Under the pieces are notes generated by a model. The model was not told where the DNA came from. It saw only the letters and a program-made list of their open reading frames with translations, and ran no database searches. Below, one piece after another: positions 8,522-18,542 of a stretch of 64,000 nucleotides of DNA (the first letter of the stretch is position 1; each line of letters starts with the position of its first letter). Made by a program: the position numbers and the translations under genes. The stretch spans positions 3,508,501-3,572,500 of the forward strand of contig NZ_CP017940.1 of the NCBI RefSeq assembly GCF_002764115.1, in the 5' to 3' direction. The DNA is from Phyllobacterium zundukense (GTDB taxonomy: Bacteria > Pseudomonadota > Alphaproteobacteria > Rhizobiales > Rhizobiaceae).

Positions 8522-9148
8522 ATGCGCGACATGATGCAACTCGTCCCTATGGTAGTGGAACAATCCAGCCGCGGCGAACGATCATTCGATATATACTCGC
8601 GCTTGCTACGCGAACGTATCGTGTTCCTGAACGGCCAGGTCGAAGACGGAATGGCAGCACTCATCTGCGCGCAATTGCTGTTTCTGGAATCGGAGAGCCC
8701 CACGAAGCCGGTTTCAATGTACATAAACTCGCCGGGCGGTGTTATCACCAGCGGTCTGGCGATCTACGACACGATGCAGTTCATCACATGTCCGGTCGCA
8801 ACCTTATGCATGGGGACGGCGCGGTCTATGGGTTCTTTCCTCCTGATGGCGGGTGAACCCGGTCAGCGGACTGCGCTGGCGAATTCAAGTATTCATGTGC
8901 ATCAACCGCTCGGCGGATTTCAGGGACAGGCCTCCGATATTTTCATCCATGCGGAAGAAATGCGCCAAACCAAGCACCGAATGATCAGCCTTTACGCGCA
9001 GCATTGCGGACGCTCGTTCGAGGATGTGGAAAAGACATTGGATCGCGATCACTTCATGACCGCTGAGGAAGCCAGGGAATGGGGCCTTGTTGACACGGTC
9101 CTGTCAAAGCGGGCGGCATCGAGCTCCTCCCTGCCGGCAGACCTTTGA
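8522..9148 (+). CDS. clpP: ATP-dependent Clp protease proteolytic subunit (orphan paralogue)
   Basis: Serine protease subunit that forms a double-ring barrel and degrades proteins fed by ClpX or ClpA. The 208-residue frame from 8522 has the catalytic triad Ser102 (in [11 protein letters not shown]), His127 (in HVHQPLGG) and Asp176 (in [12 protein letters not shown]). AAGGAGC precedes the start by six bases; an in-frame ATG at 8495 lacks such a site. No clpX or tig lies next to it, so this is probably an extra copy beside the housekeeping clpP-clpX locus. Rhizobiales often carry several ClpP paralogues. Confidence 0.92.
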   Translation: MRDMMQLVPMVVEQSSRGERSFDIYSRLLRERIVFLNGQVEDGMAALICAQLLFLESESPTKPVSMYINSPGGVITSGLAIYDTMQFITCPVATLCMGTARSMGSFLLMAGEPGQRTALANSSIHVHQPLGGFQGQASDIFIHAEEMRQTKHRMISLYAQHCGRSFEDVEKTLDRDHFMTAEEAREWGLVDTVLSKRAASSSSLPADL

Positions 9149-9218
9149 TTGATCTCCGCTGAATGTGGCAATACGGGGCGGCCTGGTCGGGAGTTCCGTG
9201 CTGCAGCCGGTCTGCCGC

Positions 9219-9326
9219 TCAAGCCGTGGTTCCACTCCGCGTGAATTCAGCGGCATGGAGTTTCACGAAGTCGTGCTTGCTGGTCGGCGTCTTGCCCGTA
9301 AGCTTGGACAGGTCATCACCTACGCC
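9219..9326 (-). pseudogene. C-terminal scrap of an NmrA/SDR-type oxidoreductase
   Basis: On the minus strand a protein-like segment reads D-D-L-S-K-L-T-G-K-T-P-T-S, then D-F-V-K-L-H-A-A-E-F and a stop at 9219. This resembles the C-terminus of NAD(P)-binding quinone oxidoreductases of the NmrA group. Nothing upstream of it continues the protein. It is read by eye and is tentative. The rest of 9149-9428 shows nothing recognisable. Confidence 0.4.
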
Positions 9327-9428
9327 TAAGGTCCGTTATGGGCTATGATATCGTGTATTCCTGTCGGCACCCTAGATGAAAAACCGGAGCGTGTTATGGG
9401 ACGCCCCGGCATTCAGAAGGCCAAACAT

Positions 9429-10190
9429 TCACTTGGCGGTTGCGGCCCGCTTGATGAGATCGGTAACGGCTTGCGGCTTGGAAACATAGACGGCATGGCT
9501 TCCAGCCGCTTCAACGACGGTCGATCCGGCGCGTTCTGCCATCATGCGCTGTGCGGGAGGCGGGATCATGCGGTCATCCGTTGCAACCAGATAGTAGCTC
9601 GGCTTTTTCTTCCATGCCGGATCGGTCACCGCACCCGTCAGAGCCTCAAGGCCCCACGGAACCTGCGAGTCGGCCATAAACGACGCGGTCTCAGCATCGA
9701 CATCGGCTGCAAAGGACTCTGCAAACTTTGCCTTGTCGAGGAACAGGAAGCCATCGACTGGCGGCAGGATCGGGGGCACGGGAACCCCGGCCGGAGGATT
9801 GGCGATCAACGACGAAACGGACTCGCCTTTGTCGGGTGCGAACGCGGCGATGTAGACGACGGCCTTCACCTTCTCGTCTGTACCGGCTTCGCTGACAACA
9901 ACGCCGCCATAGGAATGGCCGACAAGCACGACAGGACCATCCTGCTGGGCAATCGTGCGGTTGGTGACGGCAACGTCACCGGCCAGCGACGTGGTCGGGT
10001 TCTGCACGATGCTGACATTGTAGCCGTCCTTTTTCAAAATGTTGTAGACACCTTGCCAGCCCGAGCCATCGACGAAGCCGCCATGGACAAGGACGATGTT
10101 CTTTGCACCGACTGGGGCAGCGTGAACAGGGGTCAGGGCGCTTGCAGCCATGGCGAGCGAAGCAGCGGCGGTGATCAGGGTCTTGGTCAT
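9429..10190 (-). CDS. Secreted alpha/beta hydrolase
   Basis: Periplasmic alpha/beta-hydrolase fold protein of 253 residues. An N-terminal signal peptide ends near A-H-A-A-P (P-V-H-A-A), followed by IVLVHGGFVDGSGW with the oxyanion HGG, the nucleophile elbow GHSYGG near residue 93, the acid in V-A-T-D-D-R and the catalytic His in GSHAVYVS. The group includes esterases and non-haem chloroperoxidase-like proteins. The start at 10190 has AGGAG eight bases upstream; the ATG two codons earlier is too close to that site. It is divergent from an OhrR-like gene across a site-rich spacer, so peroxide-responsive control is likely. Confidence 0.88.
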   Translation of the reverse strand: MTKTLITAAASLAMAASALTPVHAAPVGAKNIVLVHGGFVDGSGWQGVYNILKKDGYNVSIVQNPTTSLAGDVAVTNRTIAQQDGPVVLVGHSYGGVVVSEAGTDEKVKAVVYIAAFAPDKGESVSSLIANPPAGVPVPPILPPVDGFLFLDKAKFAESFAADVDAETASFMADSQVPWGLEALTGAVTDPAWKKKPSYYLVATDDRMIPPPAQRMMAERAGSTVVEAAGSHAVYVSKPQAVTDLIKRAATAK

Positions 10191-10211
10191 TTGCATATCT
10201 CCTTTTAATGT

Positions 10212-10327
10212 TTATTGCGATAATCATTATTGCGATAAACATTAAATACAATAAGCCGCACATTTTGTAAAGCGATTTCATTATCGCGATATTATTTTGT
10301 GTGATAATTGTTATCGCAGTACGATAA
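10212..10327. promoter_or_regulatory. Cluster of operator-like repeats between hydrolase and OhrR-like gene
   Basis: The divergent spacer holds two copies of TTATTGCGATAA at 10212-10223 and 10227-10238, a perfect palindrome TATCGCGATA at 10282-10291, and an inverted repeat TTATCG-5-CGATAA at 10311-10327. All share a TATYGCGATA-like core. Such dyads suit a MarR/OhrR dimer, and the last one is 16 bases before the regulator's start codon. Binding by the adjacent regulator is inference. Confidence 0.65.
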
Positions 10328-10343
10328 AATCACGGAGATAACG

Positions 10344-10781
10344 ATGACAGACGCCACCCCACTTCCGCTCGACAGCCAGCTCTGTTTTTCTATCTATTCC
10401 GCGTCGATTGCCATTCATCGTGTCTACAAGCCGATGCTGGATGAGCTAGGCGTTACATATACGCAATATCTTGTGCTTAGCACTCTTTGGGAAACCGACG
10501 GGCAGACCATTACGGCCATAGCCGATAGATTGGGGCTTGAGCCGAGCACCATTACTCCGGCCGTTAAGCGATTGGAAAGTGCAGGGTTTGTGACACGCAA
10601 GCGCAACACATCGGATGAGCGTCAGGTGAGAGTTTATACGACCACCAAGGGTAGCGCCCTTCACTTTAAGACGGCTTGCCTCACGGATACGCTATTGCGC
10701 CGTTCCGGATTCACAGTGCCGGAGATGATCGATCTTAACCACAAGGTGCAGTCGCTGCGTGCTGGGATGATCAATCCATAA
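10344..10781 (+). CDS. MarR/OhrR-family peroxide-sensing regulator
   Basis: Winged-helix repressor of 145 residues. The N-terminus D-S-Q-L-C-F-S-I-Y-S-A-S and K-P-M-L-D-E-L-G-V-T-Y-T-Q-Y-L-V-L match OhrR, where the cysteine (Cys14 here) is oxidised by organic hydroperoxides to release DNA. The recognition helix is in LEPSTITPAVKRLESAGFV and the wing contains R-N-T-S-D-E-R-Q-V-R-V. ACGGAG lies just before the ATG at 10344. The usual ohr target gene is absent; the divergent secreted hydrolase is the likely target instead. No symbol is given because that partner differs. Confidence 0.87.
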   Translation: MTDATPLPLDSQLCFSIYSASIAIHRVYKPMLDELGVTYTQYLVLSTLWETDGQTITAIADRLGLEPSTITPAVKRLESAGFVTRKRNTSDERQVRVYTTTKGSALHFKTACLTDTLLRRSGFTVPEMIDLNHKVQSLRAGMINP

Positions 10782-11210
10782 GGGTGAGACATACAGGGAT
10801 TTGACCTCCATCAGAAACGTCAAACCAATGCCACGTGTGGCCGTTGTCCTTTCGAAGCAATCTGGTGCAAGGACCTGTCACATTGTTTTTTGCTTAAGAG
10901 AAATCCACCCTTCGACGCACTTCTGTTCGGGCTGCCGCACGTACCGAAGGCCAAGAAACAACCTTAGGACCTTGCCGTCATATCACACTGGCGGCCCCGG
11001 TCGGTCGCGGTGGCCGCCTTCTTTTCGCCATTCGCAGAAACTCACTTGGTCCATAGCCGGTTTGCCCCCGAGCAATTGGTGACGGGCGATACAAACTCGG
11101 TTACGCTGCCGACCATCGCACTCCCAATGCGCTACTCACGCGGTGGCCTCAAGCAGGTCGGCGTCAGGCAACGGGACTATATTGCTTATGCTGAAACAAC
11201 GGGGGCAGGA
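10782..11210. other. Intergenic stretch without a recognisable gene
   Basis: About 430 bases with open but motif-free frames leading into the thioesterase gene. The frame upstream of 11211 is open back to 11010 but does not look like a protein. A promoter for the thioesterase probably lies here. Confidence 0.45.
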
Positions 11211-11705
11211 ATGGACGACGGCACTGATACAAGTCGAATTGAGATGGTTGTCCTGATGACGCCCGACATGGCCAACTTCAGCGGCAAAGTCCACGGTGGT
11301 GCCCTGCTCAATCTCCTGGACCGCGTCGCTTTCTCCTGTGCATCTCGCTACTCAAAGGAATACGCGGTCACGTTGTCAGTCGATCAGGTCGTGTTCCGTC
11401 AACCAATCATTGTCGGTGAATTGGTGACCTTTCGCGCCTCGATCAACTACGCCGGTCGAACCTCCATGGAGGTCGGTATCCGGGTTGAGGCCGAAGACAT
11501 CCGCACCGGCGTGCGCCGGCACACGAATTCATGCTATTTCACCATGGTCGCCGTCGATGTGGATGGTAAGCCGACGGCAGTGCCGCCCTATCATCCAAAA
11601 TCCGAAACCGCACAACAGCGATTGCGCGCCGCGGAAGTGAGACGCAGCCTGCGACGCGAGTTTGAGACGCGGTTCCGGGCTGCCGGCTCTACGACGACAG
11701 GGTGA
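11211..11705 (+). CDS. Acyl-CoA thioesterase, hotdog fold
   Basis: Protein of 164 residues in the YciA/BFIT group of hotdog acyl-CoA thioesterases, which hydrolyse acyl-CoA to free acid and CoA. Hallmarks are M-T-P-D-M-A-N-F-S-G-K-V-H-G-G near the start, L-L-N-L-L-D-R-V-A, S-V-D-Q-V-V-F-R-Q-P-I and G-R-T-S-M-E-V-G-I-R-V. The C-terminus is arginine-rich, somewhat longer than usual. The ATG at 11211 was chosen because the domain begins a few residues later. Stands alone, ahead of the convergent end of the GMC oxidoreductase gene. Confidence 0.88.
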   Translation: MDDGTDTSRIEMVVLMTPDMANFSGKVHGGALLNLLDRVAFSCASRYSKEYAVTLSVDQVVFRQPIIVGELVTFRASINYAGRTSMEVGIRVEAEDIRTGVRRHTNSCYFTMVAVDVDGKPTAVPPYHPKSETAQQRLRAAEVRRSLRREFETRFRAAGSTTTG

Positions 11706-11788
11706 GTTGGAGGCGCAATACCCAGCCTGAACCCGTTACTCGGTGTCCGGGCGGCCGGTATCCAGATGCACCGACAACCCAACCGTTG

Positions 11789-13414
11789 TCACCGCCCCTG
11801 AAGAATGAAATCGGCAGCTTTTTCCGCAATCATGATGACCGGGGAATTTGTATTACCCGAGACGATGGTAGGCATGATGGAAGCATCTACCACACGCAGC
11901 TTTTCGAGTCCGCGAACCTGCAAGGTGCTGTCTACAACAGCCAGATCGTCACTGCCCATCCTGCACGTTCCGACCGGATGGAAGATCGTCGTTGCAATGT
12001 CGCCCGCGCGATGGATTAGCTCCTCGTCGCCCTGGTACTCAAGCCCGGGCAGTATCTCCTTCGGTTGGTATTTCAGTACAGCCTTTGTAGCCATGAGATT
12101 GCGGGCGTGACGGATGGACCTAACAGCCAACAACCTATCACCTGCAGTCGAGAGATAATTTGGCTGGATATCCGGCGCAAGATGGGCCTCCGGTCGGGAA
12201 ATGTGCACGGTCCCGCGGCTTTCTGGCCGGAGATTGCAGACCGAAACAGTTACGGCCGGATAGCGATGCAAGGGTTCTCCAAGGCGGTCTGTGCTGAGCG
12301 GTTGGATATGATACTCGAGGTCTGCAGTCGCAAGCGCCGGATCGCTTCTTGCAAAGATACCGAGCTGGCTCGGTGCCATTGACAGCGGACCAGACCGTCG
12401 GAGCACGTATTCCAGGCCCATCGCGGCTCTTGAAAAAAGGTTGTGATAGAGCTGATTCAGCGTCTTCGCACCTTCGATACGGAACACGGTGCGAATCTGC
12501 AAATGATCCTGCAGATTTCCACCAACGCCGCGGAGTTCGTGGCTGGGCTCGACCCCTGCCCGTGCCAGATTTGTGGGATTTCCAACGCCCGAAAGTTCGA
12601 GGATTTTTGGCGAGTTGATTGCTCCTGCCGAAAGGATAATTTCTCCATCGGATGTCGCAATGCAGACCCTGCCCTCCCAGCGGTAGCGAACACGCGCCGC
12701 GCGTTTCCCATCGAACTCCAGCCGCTCGACCTCCGCTCCCGTTACCACCCGAAGGTTGCGCCTCTTCAGAACCGGACGAAGAAATGCCTTGGTTGTATTC
12801 CAGCGGAATCCTCCGCGTTGATTCACCTCGAAATAGCCGGAACCCTCATTGTCGCCCGCATTGAAATCATCTGTCTTGGGAATGCCGAGTTCTTCCGCGG
12901 CATCGCGGAAAGCGTCGAGAATGGGCCACGAAAGCCGTTGTCGCTCCACCCGCCACTCCCCGCCTGTACCATGCATGGAAGACCGTCCGCGATAATTGTC
13001 CTCGGACTTCAGGAAATAGGGCAGGACGTCATTCCACCCCCAACCGATATTTCCCGCCTGCCGCCAGTTGTCATAATCGGCAGCTTGCCCACGCATGTAG
13101 ATCATGCCGTTGATCGAAGAACATCCTCCGAGCACCTTCCCGCGCGGATAGGGCAGCGAGCGACCATTGAGACCTGGCTCCGCCGCCGTCTTCATCATCC
13201 AGTCGGTTCGGGGGTTACCCATGCAGAAAAGATAGCCGATCGGTACATGAATCCAGTGATATCTATCGCTGCCTCCAGCCTCAAGCAGAAGAACGCGGTT
13301 CCTGGGATCTGCCGATAGCCGATTGGCCAGCACGCAGCCTGCCGATCCCGCCCCTATGATGATGAAGTCGTAAGCACCTTCATCAGTCGCAGCTTCATGG
13401 GCATGCTGGGTCAC
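11789..13414 (-). CDS. GMC-family FAD oxidoreductase
   Basis: Flavoprotein alcohol dehydrogenase/oxidase of the glucose-methanol-choline family, 541 residues, normal length. The Rossmann motif GAGSAG is near residue 21, the GMC signature [18 protein letters not shown] near residue 93, and the catalytic His region [10 protein letters not shown] near the C-terminus. Family members oxidise a primary or secondary alcohol and pass electrons to oxygen or quinone. It is the last gene of the nine-gene operon from 23208 and overlaps the kinase by ATGA. It may oxidise the polyol itself or an aldehyde/alcohol product of the pathway (inference). No signal peptide is visible. Confidence 0.92.
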   Translation of the reverse strand: MTQHAHEAATDEGAYDFIIIGAGSAGCVLANRLSADPRNRVLLLEAGGSDRYHWIHVPIGYLFCMGNPRTDWMMKTAAEPGLNGRSLPYPRGKVLGGCSSINGMIYMRGQAADYDNWRQAGNIGWGWNDVLPYFLKSEDNYRGRSSMHGTGGEWRVERQRLSWPILDAFRDAAEELGIPKTDDFNAGDNEGSGYFEVNQRGGFRWNTTKAFLRPVLKRRNLRVVTGAEVERLEFDGKRAARVRYRWEGRVCIATSDGEIILSAGAINSPKILELSGVGNPTNLARAGVEPSHELRGVGGNLQDHLQIRTVFRIEGAKTLNQLYHNLFSRAAMGLEYVLRRSGPLSMAPSQLGIFARSDPALATADLEYHIQPLSTDRLGEPLHRYPAVTVSVCNLRPESRGTVHISRPEAHLAPDIQPNYLSTAGDRLLAVRSIRHARNLMATKAVLKYQPKEILPGLEYQGDEELIHRAGDIATTIFHPVGTCRMGSDDLAVVDSTLQVRGLEKLRVVDASIMPTIVSGNTNSPVIMIAEKAADFILQGR

Positions 13415-14940
13415 GCTGCTACCCCCGTCGCAGACACTCCGCTTCCTGCCATGCGCCGCCAGATCGGCGCCATCGCATCGGCAATATCCAGATAAAGCCG
13501 GTAGCGGTAATCATAGTGGGCAGCGCGCGCTGCATCTGGCCTATAATGGCGTTCGGTCGCTACCATTGCCGTGGCGCCAGCCTCGAAATCGGCAAACATG
13601 CCGACAGCGGTTCCTGCGGCGATCGCCGCGCCAAGTGCGCCTGTCTGGCTCGATCGAGCGACTGTGACGGGTACACCCAGCACGTCGGCGAAGATTTGTG
13701 GCCAGAACATGCTGCGCGAACCACCTCCGGATAGCACCGCTTCGTCAAAGCCAGCGCTGGCGGCGCGCAGCGTCTCGATATGCTGGCGATGACCGAAGGC
13801 AACACCTTCCAGCAGAGCATGGATCAAGTGACCCTTGGTGTGCCAGCCCGCGATTCCATAGAATCCGGCTCGCGCATTGCTGTCCTGCTGCGAACCGTAG
13901 AGAAACGGATGATAGATCGGATCGTTGGCCGCCGGTTCTACCATTGAGGCAAGCTCGCACCAGACATCAAATGGAGAGCGTCCATCCGGCTGCTTGCCTG
14001 GAAAGAACTCGCGCACGAACCATTCGAGATTTGCGGCAGACGTAGCGCTCGACTCGATCGCCATGTAGCGTTTGCGATCAAAGGTAGATGACATGAAAAC
14101 GGGGCTCTCGAGCCGGGGCTGGTCAATAACTATCTGGTTGATGCTCCAGGTGCCGGCAATGATGGAAGCCGCACCCGTGCGCGTAACTCCCGAGCCGATA
14201 GCCGAAGCGATCACGTCAAATAATCCGCCTATGACCGGTGTGCCCGCGGCGAGACCTGTCTCTGCCGCAGCCGCTTCGGTCACCGTTCCGGCAATATCGG
14301 CGCTCTCGATCAAGGGTGGCAACAGGTCCATGCAGTCGCCCAACCCGTACGCCGCCATCAGATCACGATCATACCGGCGTTGCGAAACGTTCAGCAGCCC
14401 GCACCCGGCCATGTCGGATACTTCGCTGACACGTCGGTCAGTCAGTCGATTGACGATAAAGTCCTTGCAGAGGAAGACGGTGCCGATCTTCTTGAATGTT
14501 TCCGGCCGATGCCGTTTGATCCAGGCGAGCAAAGTTGGTGTCTGGGAAGGCCAGGGACGCTGCAGCCCGATCGGATAGGTACGATCGCCGACGCCCTCGG
14601 CCTGCCATTCCTCGACAAGACCGGCTGCCCGCGTATCGAGTGACTGGATGGCAAGCAGGGGCTCCCCTTCGCGATCCAACGCATAGAGACCATTACCATG
14701 TCCCGCGCATCCGATAGCCGCGAGTTCTGCCGGCTGAATTCCCGCCCGGTCGAGGCACGACCGGATTACCAGCCTCGCATTTGTCCAGAGTTCACCAAGA
14801 CCACGCTCGACATGGCCCGGAAGCGGCATGCTGCTATGCCCCTCCTCGGCAAAGGAAGCGATTTCCTTGCCCTGCCGGTCAAAAATCACCGCCTTGATGA
14901 TTGTGTTGCCGGCATCAAGCCCTAAAAGATATTTTCCCAT
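13411..14940 (-). CDS. FGGY-family carbohydrate kinase
   Basis: ATP-dependent sugar or polyol kinase of 509 residues. The N-terminal domain begins [17 protein letters not shown] and the C-terminal domain has [20 protein letters not shown], both typical of the FGGY fold that includes xylulokinase, glycerol kinase and erythritol kinase. The catalytic aspartate is expected in G-G-L-F-D-V-I-A. The substrate cannot be set from motifs. It follows the aldolase gene with a 32-base gap and overlaps the GMC gene. Together with the GlpD-like dehydrogenase it resembles the kinase/dehydrogenase pair of erythritol catabolism. Confidence 0.92.
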   Translation of the reverse strand: MGKYLLGLDAGNTIIKAVIFDRQGKEIASFAEEGHSSMPLPGHVERGLGELWTNARLVIRSCLDRAGIQPAELAAIGCAGHGNGLYALDREGEPLLAIQSLDTRAAGLVEEWQAEGVGDRTYPIGLQRPWPSQTPTLLAWIKRHRPETFKKIGTVFLCKDFIVNRLTDRRVSEVSDMAGCGLLNVSQRRYDRDLMAAYGLGDCMDLLPPLIESADIAGTVTEAAAAETGLAAGTPVIGGLFDVIASAIGSGVTRTGAASIIAGTWSINQIVIDQPRLESPVFMSSTFDRKRYMAIESSATSAANLEWFVREFFPGKQPDGRSPFDVWCELASMVEPAANDPIYHPFLYGSQQDSNARAGFYGIAGWHTKGHLIHALLEGVAFGHRQHIETLRAASAGFDEAVLSGGGSRSMFWPQIFADVLGVPVTVARSSQTGALGAAIAAGTAVGMFADFEAGATAMVATERHYRPDAARAAHYDYRYRLYLDIADAMAPIWRRMAGSGVSATGVAA

Positions 14941-14972
14941 TCCGAACCCCTCCTCAGCTCCTTATTTCGTTC

Positions 14973-15815
14973 TCAGCCTTGCTGATAGCGCGCGTAGGCG
15001 TCCTCACCGCTGGCATCGTCATGGATGATTGCCATGAGTCCCCGCACCACGGCGCTTGGATTGGCGTGCTGATAGATGTTGCGGCCGTAAACCATGCCCA
15101 CTGCCCCCTGCCGCATCAATGCCGCCGATTTGTCGAAGACGGCGCGCAGATCTTCCTTCCCGCCGCCCCGCACAAGCACGGGGCAGCGCGCTGCCTCGAC
15201 GACCCGATGGAAATCCTCCGCAATGGTTGTAGGGTCTGCCTTGATGATATCCGCACCCATCTCCCGGGCAAGCCGGGTAAGCGTGACGATTTTGCCCGCG
15301 TCGCCATCCACCATATATCCCCCACGCTCGGTGACGGGCTGCATGACAAGGGGCTCGATCATCAGCGGCATGCCGTATTTCTCGCAGTCGGCACGCACCC
15401 GCGAAATGTTCTCGACACACTGGCGGAAAAGGTCAGGCTCGTCCGGCAGCATAAACAGATTGACCACCACGCAGGCTGCATCCATCTCGATGGCACCGAT
15501 CAGCGGCTCGGCTTGATTTTGCAGAACAGCCCACATGTTGCGATGGCGGAGGGGATTATAGGGATTGCCCATGTCGATGCGCATGACGAGCGCCGGCTTT
15601 TCCTTGCCTGCCAGGTTCTGCAAAAGGTCAACCTGACCATAGTTCATCTGGATCGCATCCGGTGCTGCGGCCACCAATGCCTGCACCACACCCTCCATGT
15701 CCTCAAGTCCATTCAGGAAAGATGGTTCATTGCACACGCCGTGATCGATCGCCACGTCGAGGCAGCGCCCCTTGCCGAAAAGGCGGTTCATCCGAACCTT
15801 GCGGTTGTTTCGCAT
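14973..15815 (-). CDS. Class I aldolase of the DhnA/LsrF/DeoC type
   Basis: Schiff-base (TIM barrel) aldolase of 280 residues. It has C-L-D-V-A-I-D-H-G-V near the start, a central G-A-D-I-I-K-A-D-P-T segment whose lysine fits the Schiff-base position, C-P-V-L-V-R-G-G-G and G-A-V-G-M-V-Y-G-R-N-I-Y-Q at the phosphate-binding end. Relatives cleave phosphorylated ketoses or diketones. The start at 15815 is backed by AAGGAG six bases upstream; the frame is open back to 15866. Its first 89 bases overlap the 3' end of the GlpD-like gene. In the operon it would split the ketose phosphate made by kinase and dehydrogenase (inference). Confidence 0.9.
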   Translation of the reverse strand: MRNNRKVRMNRLFGKGRCLDVAIDHGVCNEPSFLNGLEDMEGVVQALVAAAPDAIQMNYGQVDLLQNLAGKEKPALVMRIDMGNPYNPLRHRNMWAVLQNQAEPLIGAIEMDAACVVVNLFMLPDEPDLFRQCVENISRVRADCEKYGMPLMIEPLVMQPVTERGGYMVDGDAGKIVTLTRLAREMGADIIKADPTTIAEDFHRVVEAARCPVLVRGGGKEDLRAVFDKSAALMRQGAVGMVYGRNIYQHANPSAVVRGLMAIIHDDASGEDAYARYQQG

Positions 15816-17535
15816 GTCGTACTCCTTGTTCAATTCGTGCGGTAAGCATGTCGGCGCTGACGCCATGGCGGGCGGCGAGAAGATTCAGAAACCGTGACCG
15901 CTCAGCCGCCCTACGCTCCGGTGCCCAGTGCTTTTCACCTGCAATCAGCTCGAGGGTCGCATCCGTCATGGCGAGCGACAATTGTCCGCTGATAGCCAGC
16001 GTTGTGCGTCTCAACAGGAGATCGCCGAGATGTTCGACGGCTTCGTTGCGGATCAGGTACAATATCTCACGGGTTGAATAGCCCGCATGCGGCATCGCTT
16101 CATCCGGCCCGCTGGCAATGAACAGGGCAACTGCCTCAGCGTCGGTGCCGTATCGTGCGAAGAGTTCCGTTACCCGCGCAGACGCAAGGCCGGTTGCGGA
16201 AGACGTGCGCACAGCCCAGGCACCAGGATCCTCCGGGAATCCGCGCCCGCCCCCGATCGAACGGTCTGTTGTCGTTACGCGGCGTGTTCGATGCAGACGG
16301 TCCAAAGCCATATCGGCGGCCAGTTCTCCGAAGGAGCGAAACGTCGTCCATTTGCCGCCGATCATGCACAGCACTGCTGGACCCCCATCGGCCGATTCAA
16401 TGACGTTGCAAAAATGGTCGCGCGGGATACGTCCGGTAAACTTGTCTTTGCTCGCCGGAAGCGGCCGTACGCCCGAAAACTGAAATACGATTTCCTCGGG
16501 GCGGATTCGAATGCCGGGCAAAACAAAGGCGAGTGATTGCAGGATATAATCCCGCTCATCCGGAGCGCAGTATACGTTTTCTGGATCATCAATCCGAATA
16601 TCGGTGGAGCCTACCAGCACCTTGCCAAGATAGGGAAACAGAATGCAGACACGGCCATCCTCATTCTCGTAATAGATCATATGGCCGTCGAGAGCCCTGG
16701 TGAGTTCGGCATTGTCGATAATCAAGTGCGATCCCTTGGTACCGCCTATCAACGGCTCAGGCCGGCTTTCCAGCGGGAACAGGCCGGTATTGACGATGTC
16801 GATCCAGCCGCCTGTTGCATTGATGATAAGTGTCGGCTCTACAACCGTGGTCGTGCCCCCTACATGGTCCTGCACTGCAAAGCCGCCCGTCGCATCGCGC
16901 CGGAGCTCAGCATAGTTGAGCGCACATGCATCCGGGCCGACGGACAAAGCGTCCTGCAGCAATTCAATTCCGATACGTTCGGGTTGTCTGACCCAGGCAT
17001 CGTGATACGTCGCTGAACTCTTGATTGCAGGATTGAGCGCCGGCCATTTGGCCAGCGTCGTCCGCCGCCCGCGAAATCGATGACGCGGCATCAGGGCGCG
17101 CTTTCGCGTCAGAAAATCATAAATGCTGAGTCCTGCCTTGATGGCGATGGCGCCACGACGACTGGGTTTGCGGCTCAGGCCAAGGAAGCGAACAATGCCA
17201 TTGGCAAGACCGGAAAAAACATTGAACACAGGAACCATTGTCGGCAATGGCGCGACAAGGTGCGGCGCGTTTCTCAAGAGTCGATCGCGCTCCACAAGCG
17301 ATTCATTCACCAGATTGAACTCGCCGTTTTCAAGATAACGCAGACCGCCATGCACCATCCGCGACAAAGCGGAACTGGCACCGGAACAATAGTCGTTCTT
17401 CTCGACAAGCAGCACATTGAGCCCTTGAAGCGCAAGTTCACGGAACACACTGATGCCGTTGATACCGCCGCCCATGACGCACACGTCCACCTTCGGACTC
17501 CGGCGAAGCCCGTAAAATATCTCTTCACGCTTCAT
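15727..17535 (-). CDS. GlpD-like FAD-dependent glycerol-3-phosphate dehydrogenase family protein
   Basis: FAD enzyme of 602 residues that oxidises a polyol phosphate, as GlpD does with glycerol 3-phosphate and EryB with erythritol 4-phosphate. It has the dinucleotide motif V-M-G-G-G-I-N-G, the block S-A-L-S-R-M-V-H-G-G-L-R-Y-L-E, and D-H-F-C-N-V-I further on. It is longer than the common 500-540 residues; the extra is at the C-terminus, which runs 89 bases into the aldolase gene and ends in a basic tail. The start is taken as ATG 17535, just after the aldo/keto reductase stop; the longer frame to 17673 lies inside that gene. Confidence 0.9.
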   Translation of the reverse strand: MKREEIFYGLRRSPKVDVCVMGGGINGISVFRELALQGLNVLLVEKNDYCSGASSALSRMVHGGLRYLENGEFNLVNESLVERDRLLRNAPHLVAPLPTMVPVFNVFSGLANGIVRFLGLSRKPSRRGAIAIKAGLSIYDFLTRKRALMPRHRFRGRRTTLAKWPALNPAIKSSATYHDAWVRQPERIGIELLQDALSVGPDACALNYAELRRDATGGFAVQDHVGGTTTVVEPTLIINATGGWIDIVNTGLFPLESRPEPLIGGTKGSHLIIDNAELTRALDGHMIYYENEDGRVCILFPYLGKVLVGSTDIRIDDPENVYCAPDERDYILQSLAFVLPGIRIRPEEIVFQFSGVRPLPASKDKFTGRIPRDHFCNVIESADGGPAVLCMIGGKWTTFRSFGELAADMALDRLHRTRRVTTTDRSIGGGRGFPEDPGAWAVRTSSATGLASARVTELFARYGTDAEAVALFIASGPDEAMPHAGYSTREILYLIRNEAVEHLGDLLLRRTTLAISGQLSLAMTDATLELIAGEKHWAPERRAAERSRFLNLLAARHGVSADMLTARIEQGVRHAKQPQGSDEPPFRQGALPRRGDRSRRVQ

Positions 17536-17546
17536 GATGCAGCCCG

Positions 17547-18542
17547 TTACCTGTCCATATCTGCAAGTTTCACTGCGATGGCCGCGTCGATGGCCGAGAG
17601 GTCTTCCTTGTCGAGCCGGATCGTCCCGGCCTTTGCATTCTCCAGCGCCTGCTCCGGATTTCGCGCGCCGCACAGCGCGAACGTCACGCCGTCTTGCACC
17701 AGCGTCCAGGCTATGACCGTCTGGGCAATGCTCGCGCCATGCTTGTCGGCGACGGGCTGGATCGATTCGGCAAAATTGCGTGCCTTCAACCTGTTGTCGA
17801 CCGAGAAACGCGGATTGTCTCTCCGCTGGTCATCGCCGGAAAATACACGATCTGGATCAACTGTCCCCGAGAGGAGGCCCAGTGCCAGTGAGGAATAGCT
17901 CAACGTCGAGACGCCGTTCTGCCGGGTCAAAGGCAACAAGTCTGTCTCGATCTCCCGATCTATCATGCTGAACCTCTCCTGGATGGCATCAAGGGAACCG
18001 GTTGCGACGTAGGCACTCAATTCAGCCGGGCTGAGATTGCTTGCACCGCTTGCCCGGATCTTGCCTGAACTGCGCAGATCCTCCAGTGCCTGCACAGTTT
18101 CCTCGATCGGCGTCGTGGGATCCTGCCAATGAGTGATATAAAGATCGATATAGTCCGTGCCGAGTCTGGTCAGGCTTGCTTCGACCTCATGGACGATCGC
18201 ATCGCGGCCAAGGTAGCGGTGGACAGGGGTTCCACCCTGGTCAAAAAAGTGCCGGCCTTTCTTCGTATGCCAGACGAGACCGCATTTGGTGGCAATCACC
18301 GCTTTGTCGCGCCGGCCCGCAAGGGCTTTGCCCACGATCTCTTCAGACCGTCCAAGCCCGTAAGCGGGGGCAGTATCGATCAGAGTAACACCCGCATCCA
18401 GCGAAGCTTGAATTGCAGCGATCGACTGTTTTTCGTCGGTACCGCCCCACATCCAGCCACCGATGGCCCACGTCCCGAGCCCAACCGCTGAGGCTTGCAC
18501 GCCTGACTTGCCTATTGAACGCACCAATTGTTCGCCGTTCAT
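17547..18542 (-). CDS. Aldo/keto reductase
   Basis: NAD(P)H-dependent carbonyl reductase of 331 residues. The AKR tetrad is readable: Asp in T-L-I-D-T-A-P-A-Y-G, Tyr four residues on, Lys in V-I-A-T-K-C-G-L, and His in Y-I-T-H-W-Q-D-P. The subgroup is that of sugar or aldehyde reductases such as the YajO/IolS type. It overlaps the SorC gene by ATGA and is followed 11 bases later by the GlpD-like gene. A role in converting a sugar to polyol or an aldehyde to alcohol in the same pathway is inference. Confidence 0.92.
   Translation of the reverse strand: MNGEQLVRSIGKSGVQASAVGLGTWAIGGWMWGGTDEKQSIAAIQASLDAGVTLIDTAPAYGLGRSEEIVGKALAGRRDKAVIATKCGLVWHTKKGRHFFDQGGTPVHRYLGRDAIVHEVEASLTRLGTDYIDLYITHWQDPTTPIEETVQALEDLRSSGKIRASGASNLSPAELSAYVATGSLDAIQERFSMIDREIETDLLPLTRQNGVSTLSYSSLALGLLSGTVDPDRVFSGDDQRRDNPRFSVDNRLKARNFAESIQPVADKHGASIAQTVIAWTLVQDGVTFALCGARNPEQALENAKAGTIRLDKEDLSAIDAAIAVKLADMDR

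Noticed and set aside
9345..10208. 287-codon plus-strand frame
   Set aside because: Antisense to the secreted hydrolase, which has a signal peptide, catalytic residues and a ribosome site; the plus-strand frame has none.
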